A stretch of 64,000 nt of DNA from a virus: positions 1 to 64,000 of the IMG/VR virus record IMGVR_UViG_3300025010_000055; one strand, 5' to 3'. The notes beneath the pieces are model-generated. The model saw only the letters and a list, made by a program, of their open reading frames with translations. It was not told where the DNA came from and did not search any database. Of the stretch, positions 55,044-63,990 are shown piece by piece; the first letter of the stretch is position 1, and the number at the start of each line of letters is the position of its first letter. A program made the position numbers and the translations under genes.

Positions 55044-55385
55044 GTGAAAAACAGAAAATCACGAGTCCAGCGCATGGAAGTAGAACTCAGGCAAGCCAGG
55101 CGCGAAATTAAACGCCTGAACGAGATTGCCGAATTTCATGCTGATACTCTGGTAATACTTGGAGACACCTTGACGAGTCAGGGTAATCTATTATCTATAC
55201 TCAGCCACACAGTCAAAACCGACATTGCTCGTGTTTCTAACAGCGTACGAGTGACAAACATTTGGCAGAAAGCTTTACAGTGCAGGATATATAAACTGGA
55301 GCAGGGTGGATTTTGGAAGTGGCTGTTTGGACGGAAGTATAGGAGGAAGATTAAGACTGCCGGTGAGGTGGTTAAGGATGCCTAG
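55044..55385 (+). CDS. Coiled-coil protein (113 aa)
   Basis: A 113-residue basic, mostly helical protein ('VQRMEVELRQARREIKRLNEIAEFHADTLVILGD'). GTG 55044 follows GGGAGGGCTAACA. It overlaps the next gene by 8 bp. The function is unknown. Confidence 0.58.
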   Translation: MKNRKSRVQRMEVELRQARREIKRLNEIAEFHADTLVILGDTLTSQGNLLSILSHTVKTDIARVSNSVRVTNIWQKALQCRIYKLEQGGFWKWLFGRKYRRKIKTAGEVVKDA

Positions 55386-55614
55386 ACCTAAGGTAAATGC
55401 CACGGACTTGGTAATACAGGCCATCCATGAGGCTGGGACCACAGACCCCAGCGTAATCAGCCTCCAGATTGAGGATATCGTAAGTCGTAAAATAGCCAAC
55501 AGATTAGCAAAAGGCAGGGTAACGTTTTGTTTGTATCAGGAGATTGGTCGTTACGGTATCAAAAAATACTCAGACGTGGTCAGGTTGGTGGAGAAGGTTA
55601 GGAGGGCTATATAA
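55378..55614 (+). CDS. Hypothetical protein (78 aa)
   Basis: A 78-residue helical protein starting at ATG 55378 inside the previous gene's end. It begins 'PRPKVNATDLVIQAIHEAG', helix-rich with a charged C-terminus. It is followed by TAATG coupling to the next gene. No family is recognised. Confidence 0.58.
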   Translation: MPRPKVNATDLVIQAIHEAGTTDPSVISLQIEDIVSRKIANRLAKGRVTFCLYQEIGRYGIKKYSDVVRLVEKVRRAI

Positions 55615-55772
55615 TGCCATATATCGGAAAAATCCTAGCCGACATTGAACGCGAGAAACTTAAGCTGTCTGAAATGCCTCTTGGTAGTGCCGGGATACTG
55701 CAACAGAGCGAGGTTGTGGACAAGCTGATTAACGAATATTACCGGGCTTTGGCTCAGGGAGGTGCGGCATGA
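55614..55772 (+). CDS. Small hypothetical protein (52 aa)
   Basis: A 52-residue ORF overlapping the previous stop (TAATG) and the next start (GCATGA). It is helical ('GKILADIEREKLKLSEMPLG'). Tight overlaps on both sides support that it is translated. Confidence 0.55.
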   Translation: MPYIGKILADIEREKLKLSEMPLGSAGILQQSEVVDKLINEYYRALAQGGAA

Positions 55773-55921
55773 AACAGGGCAAAAACCCCACCCGGAGGCA
55801 ACAACTCATACTGCTTAGGTGCAGGTTAAAACCGGATGACTGGTTAGTGACAAAATTCTTGATTGATGAAATGCACGTAGTTAATCGGGAGTCTGATAAA
55901 GCCAAGGTGATTAGATATTAG
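55769..55921 (+). CDS. DUF6906-like small protein (50 aa)
   Basis: A 50-residue protein with the pattern 'MKQGKNPTRRQQLILLRCRLKPDDWLV' followed by 'LHVVNRES' style end, which matches a widespread small phage family (DUF6906-like). Its function is unknown. It overlaps the upstream gene by 4 bp. Confidence 0.65.
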   Translation: MKQGKNPTRRQQLILLRCRLKPDDWLVTKFLIDEMHVVNRESDKAKVIRY

Positions 55922-56168
55922 CCAGGAAGAACATGACGAACTGCTAGCAGAATACCGCAGACGTAGCACAGAGAAAACAGCAAAATGTTATCGCTGTGGT
56001 CAGTCATGCGCGGCTTGGTTTTGTAAGCAGCAGTACAGGTATGCACCAATACCAAACCATCCAACCAGGATAGAAAACGCAAGGACACTATACTTTTGCC
56101 CGCAGTGCTGGGGTAAGGACAGTTATCCGATACTACCGGCACTGCCCGAGTCAAGGAGGCTAACTGAG
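55917..56168 (+). CDS. Zinc-binding ORF fused in frame to PcfK-like gene
   Basis: This frame is open from 55911 and encodes 'KCYRCGQSCAAWFC' and 'FCPQCWGKDSY', a zinc-binding unit of about 80 residues. There is no stop before the PcfK-like ATG at 56169, so a product started at ATT 55917 (with AAGGTG 8 bp upstream) would be a 214-residue zinc-PcfK fusion. The first ATG lies much later, which hides this region in simple gene calls. Confidence 0.55.
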
Positions 56169-56561
56169 ATGGAAAGACAGGCAGTAATTAAACTACAGAA
56201 CGAAATGGATCAGCACAGCGCAAACCCATACGTGCAGGCAGTTGGAACTATGCTGCAACAGTGCAATATGGAAGTCAGCGCTGAGGCATTGGAAGATATT
56301 TTGTCAGGAAAGAAAACGCTGTTAGGTAGTCTGGAGGCAATGCGCAAGGTAGCGGAGGGTAAGAAGGTCGGCAATTGTGCCGTCCTGACAGATGCTGAGG
56401 GGTTTGACATTGTACGCAGGTATTTCGGGATTGTCGGAGAGGATTTACCGACCATTACGGTACCGGTACCAGTCCAGACTATGCCAGTGCATCCGGTACC
56501 AGCTCAGAAACCCAGCACTGATTTTAACGTTAGCCTGGATGACCTGCTCGAAGACCTATGA
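56169..56561 (+). CDS. PcfK-like protein
   Basis: The 130-residue protein begins 'KLQNEMDQHSANPYVQAVGTMLQQ' and contains 'VGNCAVLTDAEGFDIVRRYFG', the conserved ends of PcfK-like proteins that accompany PcfJ-like proteins in plasmids and phages. AAGGAGG ends 8 bp before ATG 56169. It is followed by a PcfJ-like gene (4-bp overlap), as in other elements. Confidence 0.75.
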   Translation: MERQAVIKLQNEMDQHSANPYVQAVGTMLQQCNMEVSAEALEDILSGKKTLLGSLEAMRKVAEGKKVGNCAVLTDAEGFDIVRRYFGIVGEDLPTITVPVPVQTMPVHPVPAQKPSTDFNVSLDDLLEDL

Positions 56562-58078
56562 ACATAGAGGAGTGCTTCAGGCACATACCAAACCGGTTAA
56601 CTCCGGACATGAAAATTTTCGCTCACGATGTAGTTTTTAAACATTATATTTTTTACAGCAGGGAGGGTAAGCAGCAGCATTGTTATTGTACCCACTGTAG
56701 GAGTTATTTTACGGAAACCAGACTCAGGCACAAACAGCCGATTACCTGTCCACACTGTGGAGTTATCTGCACTGCCAGATCGAATGGCATGGGTAGAAAA
56801 CACCTGATAGACGAAGCCTACTTTGTGTACTATCTTAAATCATCCGTAGACCCACAGTGCATCACGGCGGTAGGCACCTATGCTGTCAGGGATTACTCCA
56901 GAGATGTTCGCACGGTAGAAACTAAGTTTATTGACCAGGATATGTTTGTTTTTGCGCCTGGGATTGGTGGCGTAGCGTTCCATCGTTACGCGTATTATTC
57001 CAAGGCGCGGACCATGGAGGGCAGCAAGTTAATCATGGCTGGTGCTGTGAAGTGCCAGTGGTTCCGAGACCATAACGCTAATATACACTGCACGCATAGC
57101 AGGGACAGTATAGCCCAAGCGGTTAAGGACACGCCATACCAGTACAGTACGTGGGAAAAATACAGCCACTTTGATATGGTGGAGTTCTTTGATTTAGCAA
57201 GCAAATACGCGTGTATCGAATATTTGACAAAGCTTGGGTTTAAGCATCTAGTACAGGATAAGCTGGAAGGTGAACGCACGTATAGCGCGGTTAACTGGAG
57301 AGGAAAAACACCCTTGGCAGTGCTGGGGCTCACGAAGCAGGAGCTTAATGATATCAGAAAAAATGATATCGACATGATGTTTATTGACCTAAAAATACTA
57401 AAGTTAGGACGGAAAGACGGTTCAAACCTTACCCCTGCCGAAGCTGTGGATATAGCTGGACACTGGGGTTATATGTTGGACGTTTGGCAGAAGCTAAAAC
57501 GTCATGGCAACCTTAGGAAAATGCACAGCTATTTTGCCAAGCAGCTAACTAAGGGCAAGATAAAGAAGTACTTGGATTGCTTGCATCTTTGGAGAGATTA
57601 CTTGAACGATTGTGTAGAGCTTGGAATGGATTTATCCAGGGAAACTATAGTTTTTCCCCGCAACCTGCACAGAGCGCACCAGAACACAATAAAACTGGTT
57701 AAGCATAAAACAGACGAAATTCTAGACCGTAAGATTGGAGTCAGGTCTGAAAATTTAAGCGGTATGTATTTTGAGCATAACGGTTTATTAATCAGACCTG
57801 CCGCATCAACAGGGGAGATAATCGCAGAGGGTGTGTATTTAAAACATTGCATAGGTGGTTATTGTGGTGGTTACGCGCGCGGTGATTATGATTTATTTTT
57901 TATCCGTAAAGTAGAGGAACCGGAAGATCCGTTTTACAGCATAGAGGTAAGGCGCGGCGAGTTAATGCAGTGCTATGGATATAATCACGCAACGGCAACA
58001 CCTGAGGTAGCAGAGTTTTTAGAAGTTTTTATGGATGTTAAGTATGGAAAACAGAGCAGGAAGGAGGCGGCAATTTGA
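56558..58078 (+). CDS. PcfJ-like protein
   Basis: The 506-residue protein has N-terminal zinc-binding pairs ('YCTHCRSYF', 'CPHCG') and a C-terminal segment '...GEIIAEGVYLKHCIGGYCGGYARGDYDLFFIRK' typical of PcfJ-like proteins, first known from conjugative plasmids and widespread in phages. Its molecular role is not settled. It overlaps the PcfK-like and DUF3102 genes by 4 bp each. Confidence 0.85.
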   Translation: MNIEECFRHIPNRLTPDMKIFAHDVVFKHYIFYSREGKQQHCYCTHCRSYFTETRLRHKQPITCPHCGVICTARSNGMGRKHLIDEAYFVYYLKSSVDPQCITAVGTYAVRDYSRDVRTVETKFIDQDMFVFAPGIGGVAFHRYAYYSKARTMEGSKLIMAGAVKCQWFRDHNANIHCTHSRDSIAQAVKDTPYQYSTWEKYSHFDMVEFFDLASKYACIEYLTKLGFKHLVQDKLEGERTYSAVNWRGKTPLAVLGLTKQELNDIRKNDIDMMFIDLKILKLGRKDGSNLTPAEAVDIAGHWGYMLDVWQKLKRHGNLRKMHSYFAKQLTKGKIKKYLDCLHLWRDYLNDCVELGMDLSRETIVFPRNLHRAHQNTIKLVKHKTDEILDRKIGVRSENLSGMYFEHNGLLIRPAASTGEIIAEGVYLKHCIGGYCGGYARGDYDLFFIRKVEEPEDPFYSIEVRRGELMQCYGYNHATATPEVAEFLEVFMDVKYGKQSRKEAAI

Positions 58079-59223
58079 GCAAGAAAAAACCAGTGGACAC
58101 GGCAGAATCAACGGAAAATATCCCAGGGAATATGCCAGAACTGCCGACAGACACACAGACCGAGGGCATCAATACGCTGTCTATAGCCCGCACCCCAGAA
58201 CATGTAGCGGCAGAAATTTGCGCCATCAAATCACAGACACAGGCAATAGTTTTACATGCCAGCGTAGAGATAGGGCGCAGGTTAGTAGAGGCTAAAAATA
58301 TGCTAGACCATGGATTGTGGGGTAATTGGCTCAGTGTTTATGTTGATTATTCCCAGCGTACAGCAACAAACCTTATGAAGCTGTATGAGGAATATAAAGA
58401 TAAATTAAATCAGCAATCGCTTGCCAATTTGACGTATACAAGAGCTGTCTTATTGCTGGGTATTGCTCCGGAGGAGCGCGAGCAGTTTGCCGAGCAGAAC
58501 GATGTTGAAAATATGTCAACTAGGGAGTTGCAGCAGGCCATCAAGGAACGCGACGAACTGGAACGTAAATTAGCCATAGCTCAGGATAATTTAACCGAGA
58601 AGGCCGAAGAATCCAGAAAAAATCTGGAAGCCAAGCAGCAACTAGAATCTGATGCAAGAATCACGGATCGAGCATTTAAGGAATCTCAATCTACCGTGAA
58701 GATGTTACAGAATGAACTAACCGAGAAGCGCAAAACGGCTAAGGCAGATGTCGAGGCAGTGCAGGAGGTTTTAGCTGAGACGAAACGTCAGCTTGCCGAG
58801 GCGCAGAGTTCCGGAAACGAAACACTGGTGGAAACCCTGCAAATGACCCTAGGTATAGCTGAAAAAAATTTAAAGCAGTCCCTGGATAAAATCACAGAGT
58901 TAGAAAAACAACTTTTGGAAAAACCCATCGAGACCACGGCAGCGGAGATTATCGAAAAGGTACCCGCCGAGGTAGAGCAAGAACTGTCAGACCTAAAACG
59001 GCAGGTGCAGGAACTGCAGCAGCAACCAGTCCAGCAGATTACCGAGAGCGAGGCAGTGCTGAAATTCAGGATGTATTTTGAGCAGCTAAACAAAGGTTTT
59101 GCGGATATCCTAACAGTGCTTGGAGAGATAGAGCAGACAGATACAGAGCGTCACGGAAAGCTCAAAAACGCCTTAGGTAAGTTTTTGGGCAGGATGACGG
59201 ACGGGCTGAATGGGGAGGGATAG
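58075..59223 (+). CDS. DUF3102-like coiled-coil protein
   Basis: A 382-residue protein with a DUF3102-like N-terminal domain (about 35-150: 'IKSQTQAIVLHASVEIGRRLVEAKNML...YSQRTATNLMKLYEEY'), which resembles phage/plasmid DNA-binding factors, and a long coiled coil (about 155-320). TTG 58075 overlaps the upstream stop and follows GGAAGGAGGCGG. It may link replication or partition to DNA. Confidence 0.82.
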   Translation: MSKKKPVDTAESTENIPGNMPELPTDTQTEGINTLSIARTPEHVAAEICAIKSQTQAIVLHASVEIGRRLVEAKNMLDHGLWGNWLSVYVDYSQRTATNLMKLYEEYKDKLNQQSLANLTYTRAVLLLGIAPEEREQFAEQNDVENMSTRELQQAIKERDELERKLAIAQDNLTEKAEESRKNLEAKQQLESDARITDRAFKESQSTVKMLQNELTEKRKTAKADVEAVQEVLAETKRQLAEAQSSGNETLVETLQMTLGIAEKNLKQSLDKITELEKQLLEKPIETTAAEIIEKVPAEVEQELSDLKRQVQELQQQPVQQITESEAVLKFRMYFEQLNKGFADILTVLGEIEQTDTERHGKLKNALGKFLGRMTDGLNGEG

Positions 59224-59227
59224 AGCC

Positions 59228-59335
59228 ATGAAAGATTGTCGCTTTGACTGTCAGGAATGCAAAGCCGACTGCCCGTGTCGTGGATGCGGGGAGTTATGTG
59301 AGGAAAAATGTGACCAGGGAGGCGAGCAAAATTAG
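59228..59335 (+). CDS. Cys-rich mini-protein (35 aa)
   Basis: A 35-residue ORF with ten Cys ('CRFDCQECKADCPCRGCGELC'). It is compact and metal- or disulfide-cluster-like. It starts at ATG 59228 just after the DUF3102 stop and overlaps the nuclease start by 5 bp. It is too short for most gene finders; translation is likely given the coupling, but the ribosome site is poor. Confidence 0.45.
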   Translation: MKDCRFDCQECKADCPCRGCGELCEEKCDQGGEQN

Positions 59336-59708
59336 AGAGCAAGAAATCCAGAACGCTATCAGAGAGCACGTCAGCAAAACCGGTCTAGGAGTATTATTCC
59401 GCGCCAACGTCGGCGAGGCTTGGACGGGTGACGTTAAAGACATCTGTTACAACACGGCGGCGAATGTTCTTACCATTAAAAACCCGCGCAGACTCAGGAC
59501 AGGGCTTCCGAAGGGTTTCAGTGACCTGTTTGGAGTAGGTCAGGACGGCAAATCAGTCTTTGTCGAAGTTAAATCAGTCAAAGGCAAACCCACCCCAGAA
59601 CAGATTAATTTCCTGCAGCGGATGCAGAGTCAAGGAGCGCACGCAGGGACGGCCCGAAGTATTGCTGATGCTGAACTTATTTTTAACGGGTTCGGGAGGA
59701 TAACTTGA
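59331..59708 (+). CDS. VRR-NUC domain nuclease
   Basis: A roughly 125-residue single-domain nuclease: 'GLPKGFSDLFG' (catalytic Asp) and 'FVEVKSVKGKPTPEQINFLQRM' (Glu-x-Lys) are the core of VRR-NUC enzymes that cut branched DNA. The best start is ATT 59331, behind GGGAGGCGAGC; GTG 59310 is an alternative, and the frame is open further upstream. It probably resolves recombination intermediates. Confidence 0.88.
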   Translation: MREQEIQNAIREHVSKTGLGVLFRANVGEAWTGDVKDICYNTAANVLTIKNPRRLRTGLPKGFSDLFGVGQDGKSVFVEVKSVKGKPTPEQINFLQRMQSQGAHAGTARSIADAELIFNGFGRIT

Positions 59709-59917
59709 TGAGTAAACCAATACCCGTAGATTGGGTAGAAGAACTTAATCGCAAAGCAAGGATTTTGAGTAAACATATAGCTATTGCAGATGCAGCCCGT
59801 GATTTACTATCAGCCATTTACGGCATGGGGCCACCTGGGGAGATACAGACGTATAGTTGTTACGATGAAATTGAAGACCTGGAACTAGCACTAACAGCAC
59901 TACACGACGGAGATTAA
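59708..59917 (+). CDS. Small hypothetical protein (69 aa)
   Basis: A 69-residue helical, acidic-ended protein coupled to the nuclease gene (TTGATG overlap). Start ATG 59708 or TTG 59705 behind GGGAGGATAAC. No family is recognised. Confidence 0.6.
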   Translation: MSKPIPVDWVEELNRKARILSKHIAIADAARDLLSAIYGMGPPGEIQTYSCYDEIEDLELALTALHDGD

Positions 59918-59937
59918 AACCGGGAGGGGAAGGATAA

Positions 59938-60968
59938 TTGCACATATTTTACCTTGGAAATACTCTTGACGTACTAAAGCAACTCCCCGAAAAATCAGTA
60001 CAATGTTGCCCGACTTCTCCGCCATACTTTGGACTTCGGGATTACGGGTTACCCTCTACAGATTGGCCGGAGATTGAATATACTCCGATGGCAGGATTAT
60101 CGTCCGTGGTAGTGCCTGCCTGGAGTGGATGCTTAGGACTTGAACCAACACCTGAGTTATATATTGCTCATATAGTTCTGATTTACCGCGAGGTGTGGCG
60201 AGTTTTACGGGATGATGGGACATGCTTTTTGAATGTCGGGGATAGTTATTGTTCGCCTAATGGCAGAAGTCATGGCAATACTTATACAAATAAAGGGCCA
60301 AATTCACAGTTAAAGCACATGGCAAATGCTCAGGATATAGGGATTATTAGAAAATGGCCGGCATTAAAACCCAAAGACTTACTAGGCATACCTTGGCGTT
60401 TAGCGTTCGCACTACAGGCAGACGGTTGGTATTTGCGTTCAGACATAATTTGGGAAAAGCCTAACGCAATGCCCGAATCGGTAACCGATAGACCAACAAA
60501 ATCACATGAGTACCTTTTTTTTTGTTGGCTAAGTCGAAAAAGTATTACTACGATGCGGACGCAATACGACAACCCTACGCAGAAAAGACAAAGACTGCTT
60601 GGGGGTGTCAATTTAAGGGGCATGGTGATGGAACTGGTCTTATAGCAGCTGAAAATTTATCAAATAACATAAAAGAACACAGGCCGCACCCAAAAGGAGC
60701 TAATAAGCGCACAGTCTGGCACATACCAACAAAACCATTTAAGGGCGCACATTACGCAGTATTTCCTCCCGGCTTAATAGAACCTTGTATTTTGGCGGGG
60801 AGTCGCGCAGGAGATACCGTCCTTGACCCGTTTGGCGGTAGCGGAACAGTAGCAATGGTCGCCAACCAATTAAATATGGATAGCATCTACATTGATATGT
60901 CACCAAACTATCTAGGGGATGCACTTAGACGAGGTAATTATAATCCTGCTGAATACGACATTTTATAA
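59938..60968 (+). CDS. DNA methyltransferase, split by -1 frame change at T9 tract
   Basis: The N-terminal part (59938-60520, frame 1) has 'TSPPYFGLRDYG' (motif IV, 26-37) and the C-terminal part (60515-60968, -1 frame) has 'DPFGGSGT' (motif I), the order of beta-class N6-A/N4-C methyltransferases. The two frames join at a run of nine T where the expected product is 'EYLFFLLAKSKKYYYDADAIR'-like. Reading one base back restores a roughly 343-residue enzyme. Possible explanations are -1 ribosomal slippage on T_TTT_TTT, transcript slippage, phase variation, an inactive gene or a sequencing error. Unshifted translation stops at 60645. Confidence 0.85.
60515..60523 (+). other. T9 homopolymer frameshift site in methyltransferase
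   Basis: Nine T in a row at the junction of the two methyltransferase frames. In frame it reads CTT TTT TTT TGT, which contains the slippery heptamer T_TTT_TTT. Confidence 0.75.
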
Positions 60969-60989
60969 ACCAAGAAAGGGGAGGGCAAC

Positions 60990-63944
60990 TTGATACTTAG
61001 TTTTCTAACCTCCCTGTATCAATATTTAGACGAAAAATTTAACTTGTATCTTTGGACATTGCCAGGCCGCAAAACCAGCCCATTCCAGGCTAACGACCTG
61101 GTAACGATGTCCAAGTTAGCTAGTCAATTAGACGGCGACATATATTTTGGGCTTGGGGCTACTACCAGGCAACTAACCGACTACGAACGTCCCAAAAATG
61201 AGGAAATACAGGCCATACCTGGCTTGTGGGTTGACATAGACATACAAAACCCACAAGCGCATAAATCCAGCGATTTACCCGCTGATATAGCAGAGGCTAT
61301 GGCTATTTTGCCGGACAATTTACAACCGTCTCTGGTGGTCTGGAGCGGTTACGGGATACATGCCTACTGGCTGTTTCGTGAGCCGTGGGAATTCGACAGT
61401 CAGGAAGAACGCAACGAGGCAACCGAGCTACTCAGATCACTGCAAGCGACGGTTAAACACAACGCGTCCCTGAGGGGATGGAAAGTAGATACCACTGCAG
61501 ACTTGGCCAGGGTGCTAAGACTTCCAGGAACACAGAACCACAAACTACAAACACCAGTTCTTTGTAAAATTATAGAGCAAACTGACATTCGCTACAATCC
61601 AGGGGACATCGAATCGCTACTGCCTGCAGTGCCGGAAACTATCCGAACGAATACCGACAGAAAAACCAGTTTCGAGCGCAGGCCTACTGATGGACAAGCT
61701 GATCTGATGCTTAGAAACTGCCGGTTTATGCAGCACTGTCAGCTGAATACATCAAAGCTGAGTTATTCAGAGAAACTGGCTGCAGCTACAAACATAGTCA
61801 GAGCCAGTGACGGAGTAGAGGCGGCACACGCTCTGTTTTCGCTGGATAAAGACCGGTATAACTATAAATTCACAGACGCAAAAATCAACGAAGCCCTTGA
61901 AAAAATGAACCCGCAGACTTGCGAGTATATACGCGGTGTGATTGGATTTCAAGGCTGCCCTCAGAACGGCTGTGCAGTGCAGGCGCCTTGTGGATGGTCA
62001 CTGTCCAGAGTAGCACAGGCCAGGGCCACTGTAAGGGCTATTCCTGCACCTACCCAAGATACGGTAATGGTTCCCGAGGTGCTTGGAGCATTGGCAGTTT
62101 TGAAGAAGGAAGACGCTCAGGAATATGCACGTTTTAGGGGTATGTGCAAGGGCAAGGTTAATTTAAACGATTTAGAAAGGGCAGTTAATCAGCACAAAAA
62201 ACAGGCCAAAACAGACCACCTGCACATAGTTCAGGACGGGGAAAAACCCGGCAAGCGGATGCTCAAAGACACTGTTTCAGACTGCCCGATTGACCTGTTT
62301 TTACCTCCAAATTTTAAATTCGAACGCAGCGGAATTTTATTTACCAAGGAAAACAGTAACGGTGACACGATGGTTTGTAAAGCAGCAGGTTGCCCGGTAG
62401 TAATAACCGAACGGGTATTTAACGTAGACACCGAAAAAGAAAAACTTGAAATATGCTTCAAATATCTTAAAGGTTGGCGTCGTATTATACTTCCAAGGTC
62501 AACAATTTTCGATGGGCGCAGGGTGATGCAACTAGCTGATTTTGGAGTACCCATATCGTCTGAAACATCAAAATGGATGGTCAAATGGTTTGACGCTTTA
62601 TCTGACTACAACCAGGATCGCATACCTGTGACATATGCAGTTTCAAAGTTAGGTTGGCGTGGGGAACGAGAGTTTGTCCTACCCAACTTAGATAATAAAT
62701 ATAGGGTTGATATGGATGATGATGGCAGTCAAAACACCGTTTCCGGGTTTACCACTACAGGCAATTTTCAGGAATGGATTACTAAAATGCAATACCTGAG
62801 ACAATCACCAAAGGCCCGCTTTATCTTGTCAGCTAGTTTTGCAGCTCCACTGCTCCGGATATTAGGGCAACGTAATTTCATAATTCACAACTGGGGAACC
62901 AGTCAGGACGGTAAAACATCTACTTTATGGGCAGCGATGTCGGCTTGGGGGAACCCAGACAAAATAATTAGCACATTTGATGTTACATCAACCAATATAG
63001 AGCGCAAAGCAGCCCTGTTTTCAGACCTACCGCTTGCCATTAATGAGCGAGAGGTGCTCAGTCAGAACAAGCGCAACGACATATCACCGCTCCTATACAT
63101 GATGGGTGAAGGGCGCGGCAGAGGTCGGGGAGATAAAAAAGGCTTACAAGTAACCCAGACCTGGAGAACAATTACCCTGACTACTGGAGAGGGAACACTG
63201 TCAACATCGGGATCCTTCGATGGGGTAATGACCAGAGTGCTGGAAATCTCAGACGGGCCATTAGCACATGACCGAGAGTTTGCCAGACAACTATATTATT
63301 TTCTTCCAAGATGTCACGGACACGCAGGACCTGGATTCCTTACACAGCTACTACAAGCAGACTATGGCATTATATTTAGTACATATAAGGATTTCCAGGT
63401 CCTATTTAAGTCACTTTTCCCAGACAGGATTGACAGTCATATAGACGCCGTGGCATGTGTCGCCACTGCTGATTACTTATCCTCAGCATGGATATTTGGA
63501 GAGTCATGGGAAATGGCAAGGGTAGGGGCCACAGCAACAGGCCAGCACGTTTTAGGGTGTCTGGTGGCACGTTCTGAGGCCAGCGAGTCGGGCAGGGCAT
63601 GGAATGCCTTTATTGACTGGATAGCAGAAAACAGAAGCCGCCTATCGGAGCACAGTTCACCTTGCATTGGATATATAGACAAGCCTTCTCCTCAGGACAC
63701 AGGAGGAACTTACATTATCCGCAGCGTCATAGACCAGTTTTTGTCAGAGAGATTTTCAAGCAGCAGGAAAATAATAAGGGAGTGGGCATTGGACGGAAAA
63801 ATAGTTTCCTACCAGGAAGGTAAAAATACCCGCTGTGATTTTCGCGGAAGGACGCTCAGCGGAGGGATAAGGCCGAGAGTAATTAAAATAAAAGATTCTG
63901 GGACAGGACTGGGACAGACTGGGCAGGGACTGGGACAGGCTTAA
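60990..63944 (+). CDS. PrimPol-DUF927 replicative primase-helicase
   Basis: This 984-residue protein joins an AEP-type primase-polymerase domain ('WVDIDIQ' with Asp82/Asp84 and 'SGYGIHAYW' with His124) to a DUF927 helicase-like domain with Walker A 'GTSQDGKTST' near residue 640 and 'LPLAINERE' after it. It is the likely initiator replicase of the phage. The extreme C-terminus is a Gly/Gln-rich repeat ('GTGLGQTGQGLGQ') encoded by GGGACAG-type repeats. TTG 60990 follows GGGGAGGGCAAC. Confidence 0.9.
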   Translation: MILSFLTSLYQYLDEKFNLYLWTLPGRKTSPFQANDLVTMSKLASQLDGDIYFGLGATTRQLTDYERPKNEEIQAIPGLWVDIDIQNPQAHKSSDLPADIAEAMAILPDNLQPSLVVWSGYGIHAYWLFREPWEFDSQEERNEATELLRSLQATVKHNASLRGWKVDTTADLARVLRLPGTQNHKLQTPVLCKIIEQTDIRYNPGDIESLLPAVPETIRTNTDRKTSFERRPTDGQADLMLRNCRFMQHCQLNTSKLSYSEKLAAATNIVRASDGVEAAHALFSLDKDRYNYKFTDAKINEALEKMNPQTCEYIRGVIGFQGCPQNGCAVQAPCGWSLSRVAQARATVRAIPAPTQDTVMVPEVLGALAVLKKEDAQEYARFRGMCKGKVNLNDLERAVNQHKKQAKTDHLHIVQDGEKPGKRMLKDTVSDCPIDLFLPPNFKFERSGILFTKENSNGDTMVCKAAGCPVVITERVFNVDTEKEKLEICFKYLKGWRRIILPRSTIFDGRRVMQLADFGVPISSETSKWMVKWFDALSDYNQDRIPVTYAVSKLGWRGEREFVLPNLDNKYRVDMDDDGSQNTVSGFTTTGNFQEWITKMQYLRQSPKARFILSASFAAPLLRILGQRNFIIHNWGTSQDGKTSTLWAAMSAWGNPDKIISTFDVTSTNIERKAALFSDLPLAINEREVLSQNKRNDISPLLYMMGEGRGRGRGDKKGLQVTQTWRTITLTTGEGTLSTSGSFDGVMTRVLEISDGPLAHDREFARQLYYFLPRCHGHAGPGFLTQLLQADYGIIFSTYKDFQVLFKSLFPDRIDSHIDAVACVATADYLSSAWIFGESWEMARVGATATGQHVLGCLVARSEASESGRAWNAFIDWIAENRSRLSEHSSPCIGYIDKPSPQDTGGTYIIRSVIDQFLSERFSSSRKIIREWALDGKIVSYQEGKNTRCDFRGRTLSGGIRPRVIKIKDSGTGLGQTGQGLGQA

Positions 63945-63990
63945 AGCCACAGGGTGTAAGGGTTTATATATATATTGTCCCAGTGCCCAG
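63919..63990 (+). repeat. Direct and inverted GGGACAG repeats at primase end
   Basis: ACTGGGACA (63929-63937) and CTGGGCA (63919-63925) are mirrored by TGTCCCAGT (63976-63984) and TGCCCAG (63984-63990), around an AT-rich stretch with TATATATATAT. The layout could form a long hairpin or act as an origin or terminator element just after the replicase. The last 56 bases carry no gene. Confidence 0.45.
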
